The notes under the pieces: generated by a model | The model's database searches: none | Seen by the model: only the letters and a program-made list of their open reading frames with translations | Told to the model about the DNA's origin: nothing | From: Caldifarciminota bacterium 4484_100 | GTDB taxonomy: Bacteria > Hydrothermota > Tepidihabitantia > SM23-42 | NCBI GenBank assembly: GCA_002049785.1 | Contig: MUKB01000127.1 | Coordinates: forward strand, 1 to 6,516 | DNA: 6,516 nucleotides | Direction of reading: 5' to 3' | Part shown: positions 1 through 6,278 of the stretch, one piece after another | Position numbering within the stretch: the first letter of the stretch is position 1 | Layout of the letters: each line of letters begins with the position of its first letter | Program-made: the position numbers and the translations under genes

Positions 1-10
1 CTTTCGCCAT
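1..10 (-). CDS. 5' end of a divergently transcribed gene (partial, unidentified)
   Basis: Read on the minus strand, an ATG at positions 10-8 opens a frame Met-Ala-Lys that leaves the window after three codons. The start is supported by a good Shine-Dalgarno sequence (AAGGAG, positions 22-17 on the minus strand) with 6 nt before the ATG, and by a consensus-like promoter further upstream at 89-62. Nothing can be said about the product. Its head-to-head arrangement with the hdr operon suggests shared control, but three residues do not allow any family call. Confidence 0.6.
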
Positions 11-16
11 ATTACT

Positions 17-22
17 CTCCTT
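17..22 (-). promoter_or_regulatory. Ribosome binding site of the divergent gene
   Basis: AAGGAG on the minus strand, 6 nt before the ATG at position 10. This site is the main reason to believe that a real gene begins at the left edge. Confidence 0.6.
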
Positions 23-61
23 TCATTTGGTTGGTAAAAAGTTAAGAAAAAAATTCTACTT

Positions 62-89
62 ATTATATTCAAAAACTTTTTAATGTCAA
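62..89 (-). promoter_or_regulatory. Sigma-70 type promoter for the divergent gene
   Basis: On the minus strand the -35 hexamer TTGACA (89-84) and the -10 hexamer TATAAT (67-62) both match the consensus exactly, separated by 16 nt. Transcription would begin near position 55 and give a leader of about 45 nt before the ATG at position 10. The region is AT-rich, so a TATAAT match alone would mean little; the paired TTGACA at a functional distance makes the call convincing. Confidence 0.7.
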
Positions 90-94
90 TAGCT

Positions 95-117
95 AATTGG
101 TATTATAATAACCATTT
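95..117. promoter_or_regulatory. Possible operator: imperfect inverted repeat between the two promoters
   Basis: The core at 98-114 is TGGTA, then TTATAA, then TAACCA. The arms TGGTA and TA(A)CCA are complementary apart from one extra A, and the flanks AAT and TTT extend the symmetry weakly. It lies in the 66-bp gap between the -35 elements of the two divergent promoters, where a shared regulator could bind. In such AT-rich DNA partial palindromes arise by chance, so this is only a candidate. Confidence 0.25.
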
Positions 118-155
118 TCATATATATAAGTAGTATTTATGTTAGCATATCATTC

Positions 156-183
156 TTGACATTCTGCTTCTTATGGATATAAT
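156..183 (+). promoter_or_regulatory. Sigma-70 type promoter of the hdr-flx operon
   Basis: TTGACA (156-161) and TATAAT (178-183) both match the consensus hexamers exactly, with a 16-nt spacer. Transcription would begin near position 190, leaving a leader of about 66 nt before the ATG at 257. No other promoter-like sequence or terminator was noticed between the downstream genes, which overlap or nearly touch, so this promoter probably drives the whole plus-strand operon. The match to consensus suggests strong basal expression unless a regulator acts. Confidence 0.75.
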
Positions 184-256
184 GTAGTATGATACAATTT
201 TTATTAATCGAATCAAATCTCCAATTCACAACCTATGAGGATAGATAAAAATTATT

Positions 257-3200
257 ATGGGTAATTCTTGCGAGAGGAATTCTGTGCTCGTTGTTGGTGC
301 CGGGATTTCTGGAATCCAGGCGGCGTTAGACCTTGCGGAAATGGGTGTTGAGGTTCATCTTGTTGAACAGACACCATCGATCGGCGGTCGTATGCCACAA
401 CTTGACAAGACTTTTCCAACCAACGATTGTTCAATCTGTATTCTCGCTCCGAAGATGACCGAATGTGCAAGGCATCCTGATATTCATCTTCATCCCTATT
501 CTAAACTTGTTTCAATCTCCGGTGAACCAGGTAATTTCGAATGCACGGTCAAGGAGTATGCCCGATATGTTGATCCGGATAAATGCGTTGCCTGTGGTAA
601 TTGTGAAGAGAAGTGTCCGGTCAAAATCGTCGATGAGTTTGATATGGGTTTGAGACAACGTAAGGTGATATACCGCTATTTTCTTCAGAGTGTGCCTTCA
701 AATTATGTTATTGATGCAGAACACTGTCTCTATCTAAATAAAGGTGTTTGTCGTTTGTGTGAAAAGGCATGTCCTGCCAATGCGATAAAGTTCGAGGATG
801 AGGATAGATTTATTAAGATAAATTGTAGGGCAATAATTATCGCAACAGGAATTGACCCGTTCCTTCCTATTAATTACGGACAGTATGGTTACCGACATTT
901 TAAGGATGTCGTTACCTCAATAGAATTTGAGAGGATGCTTTCAGCAAGTGGTCCACAAAAAGGGCATATTATAAGGCCATCGGATGGTACCGAGCCCAGG
1001 CGTATTGCCTTTGTTCAGTGTGTCGGTTCCCGGGATTCTAAAAATGGTAATGATTATTGCAGTTCGGTTTGCTGTATGTACGCAATAAAGCAGGCGGTTA
1101 TCGCCAAGGAACATATTAAAGAGATAGAACCGACGATATTCTTTATGGACATAAGGGCATTTGGTAAGGACTTTGATAAATATTACGAGCGGGCGAAATC
1201 ACAATTCGGGGTGAACTTCGTTCGAGCAAGGGTTGCTAAGATTACTCAAGATATCAGTAATGGGAATAGATTGCGTCTCCATTTTACCCAGGAATATGGA
1301 AAACGGGATAGTGAGACATTTGATCTGGTTATCCTTTCTGTAGGATTGATACCGAGGAGGTCAATCTCCGAGATTTCGGATCGAACCGATATAAGGTTAG
1401 ACCAGTATGGCTTTTGCCGAACTCTACCATTTGCACCGCTTGAAACGACAAGGCAGGGTATATTTGTTTGCGGGGCTGCAGGTGGGCCAAAGGATATTCC
1501 TGAGTCGGTGATGTCGGCTTCAGGTGCAGTAGCCAGTTGTGCAAGATTTTTGAATCTGAAAAGGCAAGAGAAGGTTTCAAAAAAAGAGTATCCTGAAGAA
1601 AAGGATGTTACCGGTGAGCGGCCCAGGATTGGCGCCTTTATCTGTCACTGTGGAATAAATATTGCAGGGGTAGTCGATGTCAATGCGGTTGTTGAATTTG
1701 CAAAGACCTTACCCAATGTTGAATATGCCCAGGATGTTATGTATGCCTGTTCCCAGGATAGTCTGAATACAATAAAAGAGATGATCAAAAAGCACAACCT
1801 CAACCGCGTCCTGGTTGCAGCTTGCACTCCGAGGACCCATGAACCGCTTTTCCGGGAAACCCTCAGGGAGGCAGGACTGAATCAATACCTTTTTGAGATG
1901 GCAAATATCCGGGATCAGTGTTCCTGGGCACATATGCAGGAACCTGAAGCTGCAACTGCAAAGGCAAAAGACCTGGTTGCAATGGGGGTTGCCAAAGCAA
2001 GGAATCTTTCTCCATTAAAACGACTTTCCATTGAAATAAATCCTAAGGCCTTAGTGATCGGTGCCGGGCTTGCAGGTATGACCGCGGCCCGGGTCATTGC
2101 TGATGCAGGATATGAAGTTTGCCTCTTAGAGAGAGATAAAGAACTGGGTGGGAATTTCCGAAGGTTAAGATATCTACATCTTGGTGAAATCGTTCAACAG
2201 ATAGAAGAGAATAAACTTATAAAAGTTTATAAGAATGTAAAACTTCAGAATATTGAAGGCTATATTGGAAATTATAAAACGACATTTTTAACTGAGGATG
2301 ACGGCAAGGTGCACCAGGTTGAGCATGGTGTTGTTATTGTTGCAACCGGTGCCAGGGAGTTAAGGCCTGAAGAGTATCTTTATGGTAAGCACAAGCGGGT
2401 TATTACCCAGTTGGATTTTGAAAAAGTTATTTTAAATTTACCCAGATATAAAAATATTGTGATGATTCAATGCGTGGGGTCGCGCGAAGGTGAAAGGCTT
2501 TATTGTAGTCGGGTGTGTTGTTCCCAGGCAATAAAGAATGCTTTACAGGTTAAAAAGAGGCATCCCAATACAGAGATTTACATACTCTATCGGGATATCA
2601 GAACCTATGGACTTATGGAAAAGTTCTATTCACAGGCGAGGGATCAGGGGATTATATTCATAAGATATGATTTAGACCATAAACCCGAGGTTGAAGCCAT
2701 AGAGCCAGAAGACCCGTTTGGAAGGTTAAGGGTGAAGGTAGTGGACCCTTTAATGAATAAAAAGATAACAATCGATGCTGACCTTCTGGTGCTCTCAGCA
2801 GCGATTCTTGCACCCGAGGAAAATAAAGACCTGGCAAAACTTTTAAAGGTTCCTTTAAATAAAGAAGGTTTCTTTCTCGAGGCACATATGAAATTGAGAC
2901 CGGTCGACTTTGCAACCGATGGTGTATTTATGTGTGGATTGGCCCATTGTCCCAAGAATAGCGATGAATCAATCATTCAAGCTTCTGCTGCAGCATCAAG
3001 GGCACTCACTGTTTTGAGCAAACATTATATTGAATCTGAGGGAATAGTATCCTGGGTTAATGAAGTAAGGTGTGTCGGTTGCGGAGTTTGTGTCAGTGTC
3101 TGCGCCTATTCCGCGGTGGAGTTGAAAGAGAAGGAGATTATGCCCAAAGTTAAAAAGAGTGTTGCTGAGGTGAATGAGGCATTATGTAAGGGTTGTGGTG

Positions 3201-3613
3201 CTTGCGCAGCCTCCTGCAGAAGTGGTGCGATAAACCTGGCCGGGGTATCGAGGATTCAATATCCACCCAATGTTCGGGTGATCAGGGTACCCTGTTCTGG
3301 AAGAGTTAATCCGATATTTATACTCAAGGCATTACAGAACGGTTTTGATGGCGTACTGGTATCAGGATGTCATCCTGGTGACTGTCACTATATTTCAGGA
3401 AATTATGTTGCCCGCAGGAAGTTTGCAATGCTCAAGTCATTACTTGAATTTATAGGAATCGAACCGGGACGAGTCCAATTCTCCTGGGTCTCGGCTGGGG
3501 AGGGTGAGAAGTTCGCAACTGTAATCAATAAGGTCACCCAGGATGTTACTAAACTCGGACCGGTAAGGAGGTTGAAAAAGAATGTTCAGAAAGGAAACGA
3601 TGGAGATGATTGA
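257..3613 (+). CDS. hdrA: HdrA-HdrA-MvhD fusion: FAD/iron-sulfur subunit A of a heterodisulfide reductase-like complex
   Basis: This 1118-residue protein is the likely flavin hub of a soluble Hdr-type electron-bifurcating complex. Module 1 (about 10-435) begins with a GAGISG dinucleotide-binding loop (14-19), carries the HdrA signature QLDKTFPTNDCSICI (48-62), and has an inserted ferredoxin region (C110/113/116/120 and C157/165/168/172). Module 2 (about 456-925) has the HdrA N-terminal cysteine domain (CHC 463-465, C498, C523, C555) and a second FAD loop, GAGLAG (602-607), but no inserted ferredoxin. Both modules keep the QCVGSR...CSxVCC motif (254-273 and 738-755). Two [4Fe-4S] motifs follow (C939/942/945/949 and C977/980/983/987), then an MvhD-like domain (about 995-1105) with PCSGR and GCHPGDCHYISGNY. 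No signal peptide or membrane segment is evident. ATG 257 leaves nine residues before the FAD strand, as in homologues, but its nearest GAGG lies 16 nt upstream; GTG 284 behind GAGAGG is an alternative start. The next gene overlaps its last 32 nt. The family call is firm, the acceptor unknown. Confidence 0.9.
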   Translation: MGNSCERNSVLVVGAGISGIQAALDLAEMGVEVHLVEQTPSIGGRMPQLDKTFPTNDCSICILAPKMTECARHPDIHLHPYSKLVSISGEPGNFECTVKEYARYVDPDKCVACGNCEEKCPVKIVDEFDMGLRQRKVIYRYFLQSVPSNYVIDAEHCLYLNKGVCRLCEKACPANAIKFEDEDRFIKINCRAIIIATGIDPFLPINYGQYGYRHFKDVVTSIEFERMLSASGPQKGHIIRPSDGTEPRRIAFVQCVGSRDSKNGNDYCSSVCCMYAIKQAVIAKEHIKEIEPTIFFMDIRAFGKDFDKYYERAKSQFGVNFVRARVAKITQDISNGNRLRLHFTQEYGKRDSETFDLVILSVGLIPRRSISEISDRTDIRLDQYGFCRTLPFAPLETTRQGIFVCGAAGGPKDIPESVMSASGAVASCARFLNLKRQEKVSKKEYPEEKDVTGERPRIGAFICHCGINIAGVVDVNAVVEFAKTLPNVEYAQDVMYACSQDSLNTIKEMIKKHNLNRVLVAACTPRTHEPLFRETLREAGLNQYLFEMANIRDQCSWAHMQEPEAATAKAKDLVAMGVAKARNLSPLKRLSIEINPKALVIGAGLAGMTAARVIADAGYEVCLLERDKELGGNFRRLRYLHLGEIVQQIEENKLIKVYKNVKLQNIEGYIGNYKTTFLTEDDGKVHQVEHGVVIVATGARELRPEEYLYGKHKRVITQLDFEKVILNLPRYKNIVMIQCVGSREGERLYCSRVCCSQAIKNALQVKKRHPNTEIYILYRDIRTYGLMEKFYSQARDQGIIFIRYDLDHKPEVEAIEPEDPFGRLRVKVVDPLMNKKITIDADLLVLSAAILAPEENKDLAKLLKVPLNKEGFFLEAHMKLRPVDFATDGVFMCGLAHCPKNSDESIIQASAAASRALTVLSKHYIESEGIVSWVNEVRCVGCGVCVSVCAYSAVELKEKEIMPKVKKSVAEVNEALCKGCGACAASCRSGAINLAGVSRIQYPPNVRVIRVPCSGRVNPIFILKALQNGFDGVLVSGCHPGDCHYISGNYVARRKFAMLKSLLEFIGIEPGRVQFSWVSAGEGEKFATVINKVTQDVTKLGPVRRLKKNVQKGNDGDD
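272..286 (+). promoter_or_regulatory. Alternative ribosome binding site and GTG start of hdrA
   Basis: GAGAGG (272-277) lies 6 nt before an in-frame GTG at 284. Starting there would give Met-Leu-Val-Val-Gly, so the protein would open directly on the first strand of the FAD fold. The upstream ATG at 257 has only a distant GAGG (237-240). The ATG is preferred because homologues carry a short tail before this strand, but the GTG is a real competitor. Confidence 0.25.
3565..3572 (+). promoter_or_regulatory. Ribosome binding site fixing the start of the FrhB-like gene inside hdrA
   Basis: AAGGAGGT, a full Shine-Dalgarno match, lies within the hdrA coding sequence 9 nt before ATG 3582. It favours that start over the in-frame ATGs at 3600 and 3606, and so implies a 32-nt overlap with hdrA and translational coupling. 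ATG 3600 has only AAGGA with a 4-nt spacer. Confidence 0.7.
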
Positions 3614-4568
3614 ACAGGAATTGAGGGCAAAGGTTAAGGCACTGCTCAAAGAGGGAAAGGTAAAACTCGTGCTCGGATATCAGAAGGGAAGTCTGCCTTT
3701 TAATGCAACCCCGACTATTGTTGAAGATGAAGCATCGGCGGAAAGATTGATTTTCGATTTTTCCTGCGGTCCGGGTCTGGCAAAATATCTTTTAAGAAAG
3801 AATATCCATAGTCCAGGTCAGAAGACTGGAATTATTGCCAAAGGGTGTGATGCCCGGGCGGTAATCCAGTATATTGCAGAAAAACAGTTGAGGCGCGAGG
3901 ATATTGTTATTATCGGGGTTCCCTGCCAGGGGGTTATCGATCCCAATCGGGTTCGCAAGAAGATACCGGACAAAGAGATCGTTGGTTATGCAATAGATGG
4001 CGATAAGTTTATAATAAGGTTGAGGGATGACAGTGTGGTTTCCCTTAACCGGGAAGAGGTTATTGCACGGGCCTGCCTCAGGTGTGTCTATCCCGATGCG
4101 CTCGATGCTGATATTTTTATCACCCAGCCAAGAAAGGATGTTGAGCATGTGAATCGATACAACGAGATAATGGAGTTCGAGAAGATGGGTTCAGATGAGC
4201 GCTGGAATTATTTTGAGAATGAATTCTCCAGGTGTATCCGCTGTTATGCCTGCAGAAATGCCTGCCCGATGTGCTACTGTGAAGAGTGCTTTGTTGATAA
4301 GACAGACCCCCAGTGGTTTGGCAAAGGAACAGGTCTTTCAGATACAATGTTATTCCATATTGTTCGTATTCTTCATGTTACGGGTCGTTGTCTGGACTGT
4401 GGACTTTGCGAACGGGTTTGTCCGATGTCTATAGACCTCGGTCTTCTCAATGGGAAGATGAATAAAGAGGTGAAAGAGCGGTTTAACTATATCCCCGGGC
4501 TTGATCCAGAAAGGCCCCCGGCCCTTGCGACATTCGATGAAGGGGATAGACAGGAGTTTATCCTATGA
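3582..4568 (+). CDS. FrhB-like 4Fe-4S dicluster protein of the Hdr-Flx complex
   Basis: This 328-residue soluble protein probably carries electrons between the NAD(P)H-oxidising flavoprotein and HdrA. The N-terminal half resembles the coenzyme F420-reducing hydrogenase beta (FrhB/FdhB) family: GYQKGSLP near 32-39, KGCDARAV (87-94), GVPCQG (112-117) and ACLRC (164-168). The C-terminal half has two ferredoxin motifs, C218/221/224/228 and C270/273/276/280, both followed by Pro. Additional cysteines at 231, 233 and 236 follow the first motif. Family relatives bind FAD and F420 or pass electrons to partner flavoproteins; nothing in this sequence shows that F420 itself is used. It overlaps hdrA by 32 nt, and its stop overlaps the next start (ATGA at 4565-4568), implying tight co-translation. 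By position and iron-sulfur content it may correspond to the FlxC-type subunit of Flx-Hdr complexes, but that assignment is uncertain. Confidence 0.8.
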   Translation: MFRKETMEMIEQELRAKVKALLKEGKVKLVLGYQKGSLPFNATPTIVEDEASAERLIFDFSCGPGLAKYLLRKNIHSPGQKTGIIAKGCDARAVIQYIAEKQLRREDIVIIGVPCQGVIDPNRVRKKIPDKEIVGYAIDGDKFIIRLRDDSVVSLNREEVIARACLRCVYPDALDADIFITQPRKDVEHVNRYNEIMEFEKMGSDERWNYFENEFSRCIRCYACRNACPMCYCEECFVDKTDPQWFGKGTGLSDTMLFHIVRILHVTGRCLDCGLCERVCPMSIDLGLLNGKMNKEVKERFNYIPGLDPERPPALATFDEGDRQEFIL

Positions 4569-5596
4569 GCAAGATATTGAAACTTGAAAAATCGAAACTG
4601 GATGGTTTAATTCAATTCCTTAATAAGAGATATGAGTTATTCGGTCCGAAAGAAATTAACGGACAAATCGAATTTGCTCGAATCAACCCGGGTGACGAAT
4701 TGAGGCTTGATTTTTTAAATACGGTCAAATCACCAAAAGATATTTTCTTTGCCCAGACCCAGCCGATACTCCATTATAAGGATAATTCAGTAAAAGAACC
4801 CGCTTTGAAGCATAAGCCGGTTGCGATATTCGCACTCCATCCTTGCGATGCCCAGGCAATGAAGGTGTTGGATAAAGTCTTTACCCAGGGTAAGTATCTT
4901 GACCCTTATTGGGATGGACGGTATCGGGATAGTCTAATCTTTAGTATCGGATGTAATACTCCTGCGACAACCTGTTTCTGTAATTGCACCGGTCTTGGTC
5001 CATTCAGTAAAGCGGGTGCAGATATTTTTCTTACAGACATCGGCGATTCGCTCATTTTAGAGGCCTGTTCAGAAAAGGGCATATACTTTTTTAAAATAGC
5101 TGAAGATGTGGCATGGAAAGAACCCGACGATGACGATTTAAAAAAGGCAGAACAGATTAAAGAGGCGGCGCAACTTTTACTCTCTGAAAAATTCCAGGCC
5201 CAGGACATTAAATCCATTCTGGAAAAGAGCTGGGATAATCCGGTCTGGGATGAGATTTCAAATAGGTGCCTGAGTTGTGGGCTCTGCAGTTATCTCTGTC
5301 CTACCTGCCACTGTTTTGATATTCAGGATGAGAAACTACCGGGTACTGAACAGGGCGTAAGAATTAGAATATGGGATTCCTGTATGTTTTCTCTGTTTAC
5401 CAGGGAGGCATCGGGTCATAATCCCCGACCCTCCATCGCCGCGAGATTCCGACAGCGGGTAATGCATAAATTCAATTATCTTATCGATGATTTCGGAGTG
5501 CTCGGTTGTGTAGGATGTGGAAGATGTGTGCAGAGGTGTCCGGTAAATGTTGATATCAGAGAAATATTAAAGGGGTTTTTAAATGGAAAAGGGTAA
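4565..5596 (+). CDS. AsrA/FlxB-like 4Fe-4S dicluster electron-transfer subunit
   Basis: This 343-residue protein resembles the AsrA (anaerobic sulfite reductase A) / HydB / FlxB group, which hands electrons from an NAD(P)H-oxidising flavoprotein partner to a catalytic module. The N-terminal domain has the family phrases FFAQTQPILHY (61-71) and FALHPCDAQAM (89-99), followed by a cysteine-rich stretch with C130, C137, C139 and C141. The C-terminal part has two [4Fe-4S] motifs: C235/238/241/245, followed by C248 and C250, and C315/318/321/325, each ending in Cys-Pro. It starts on the ATGA overlap with the upstream gene, with AGGAG (4552-4556) 8 nt before the start, and overlaps the flavoprotein gene by 14 nt. 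The AsrA-then-AsrB gene order is common to sulfite reductases and Flx complexes. No AsrC or siroheme enzyme lies in the window, and the flanking hdr genes favour the Flx interpretation. Confidence 0.82.
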   Translation: MSKILKLEKSKLDGLIQFLNKRYELFGPKEINGQIEFARINPGDELRLDFLNTVKSPKDIFFAQTQPILHYKDNSVKEPALKHKPVAIFALHPCDAQAMKVLDKVFTQGKYLDPYWDGRYRDSLIFSIGCNTPATTCFCNCTGLGPFSKAGADIFLTDIGDSLILEACSEKGIYFFKIAEDVAWKEPDDDDLKKAEQIKEAAQLLLSEKFQAQDIKSILEKSWDNPVWDEISNRCLSCGLCSYLCPTCHCFDIQDEKLPGTEQGVRIRIWDSCMFSLFTREASGHNPRPSIAARFRQRVMHKFNYLIDDFGVLGCVGCGRCVQRCPVNVDIREILKGFLNGKG

Positions 5597-6278
5597 TCCA
5601 TATATTCCCATACCAGTGAAGGTCGAGAGAATAAGGGTTGAATCTGATGATAAAACCCTGCGCTCATTTGACCTTTCATTCTGTAACCCAAAGCAGCGAT
5701 TCGATTTTCTCCCGGGGCAGTTCTGTCAACTTTCGGTTCTGAGCAAAGGCGAGGCACCATTCGGTATTGCCTCATCACCAACCGAAGAGAAATTTTTGAG
5801 GTTCACAGTCAACCGTGTTGGTGTTGTTACCACTGCACTCCATTATCTAAAAGAAGGCGAGATCATCGGTCTGAGAGGCCCCTTGGGAAATTATTATCCA
5901 GTGGATAAATTTAAGGGAAAGAATGTTGTCATTATCGGAGGTGGATTCGCCTTTACCACACTGAGATCTCTGGCGGTCTACATATTCGCCCATCGCAACG
6001 ATTTCAATGAAGTGTCGATTATCTATGGAGCAAGAAGGCCGGGTCTGCTTCTTTATCGTGATGAACTTGCTGAATGGGAAAAGCGGGATGATGTGAATCT
6101 TTATCTTACCGTAGACCGGGAATTTCCGGGTTGGGATAAACGAGTAGGGTTTGTTCCTACCGTGACCAAAGAGGTGAAGCCCAGCCCAGTGGATGCCTAT
6201 GCAGTGGTGTGCGGACCACCGATAATGATAAAATGGACCACCGATAATGATAAAATTTACCCTCCCGGTTCTATTTGA
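5583..6278 (+). CDS. FAD/NAD(P)H oxidoreductase (AsrB/PyrK/FlxA-like), frameshifted: FAD and NAD domains plus aberrant tail
   Basis: The subunit would oxidise NAD(P)H with FAD and pass electrons on through a [2Fe-2S] cluster to the AsrA-like partner. The frame encodes 231 residues. The FAD-binding barrel holds LPGQF (43-47), APFGIASSP (58-66) and GPLGNYYPV (99-107). The NAD(P) domain has GGGFAFTTLRSL (119-130), YGARRPGLLLYRDEL (148-162), LTVD (175-178) and CGPPIM (210-215). Residues 218-231 are nonsense created by a 22-bp tandem duplication (6213-6256); removing one copy restores a 277-residue protein ending at 6438, of typical family length. ATG 5583 lies 7 nt after AAAGGGG (5569-5575) and overlaps the upstream gene by 14 nt. 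As written, the product lacks the [2Fe-2S] domain and should not couple to its partner. The break may be a real mutation or an assembly error; the intact flanking codons suggest it is recent or artefactual. Confidence 0.85.
   Translation: MEKGNPYIPIPVKVERIRVESDDKTLRSFDLSFCNPKQRFDFLPGQFCQLSVLSKGEAPFGIASSPTEEKFLRFTVNRVGVVTTALHYLKEGEIIGLRGPLGNYYPVDKFKGKNVVIIGGGFAFTTLRSLAVYIFAHRNDFNEVSIIYGARRPGLLLYRDELAEWEKRDDVNLYLTVDREFPGWDKRVGFVPTVTKEVKPSPVDAYAVVCGPPIMIKWTTDNDKIYPPGSI
6213..6256 (+). repeat. Perfect 22-bp tandem duplication causing a frameshift
   Basis: Two identical, directly adjacent copies at 6213-6234 and 6235-6256, each beginning ggaccaccgata and ending gataaaat. The unit encodes Gly-Pro-Pro-Ile-Met-Ile-Lys plus one base, the conserved CGPPxM region of the NAD-binding domain. 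Since 22 is not a multiple of three, the second copy moves translation to the wrong frame, which stops at 6276-6278. The match does not extend on either side, as expected for a single slippage event or an assembly duplication. Confidence 0.97.

Noticed and set aside
190..256. Riboswitch or attenuator in the hdrA leader
   Set aside because: The leader is only about 66 nt, A/T-rich, and shows no strong stem-loop, U-run terminator or conserved riboswitch core.
465..653. Plus-strand 62-codon open frame inside hdrA
   Set aside because: It lies wholly within the HdrA frame, which carries unmistakable family motifs there, and has no ribosome binding site or recognisable product.
1329..2976. Several minus-strand open frames of 60-110 codons opposite hdrA
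   Set aside because: They are antisense shadows of a well-conserved coding sequence, with no promoter or ribosome binding site and no recognisable protein motifs.
3792..5217. Minus-strand frames of 75-118 codons opposite the FrhB-like and AsrA-like genes
   Set aside because: They overlap genes with clear ferredoxin motifs on the plus strand, and their translations look like non-coding shadow peptides.
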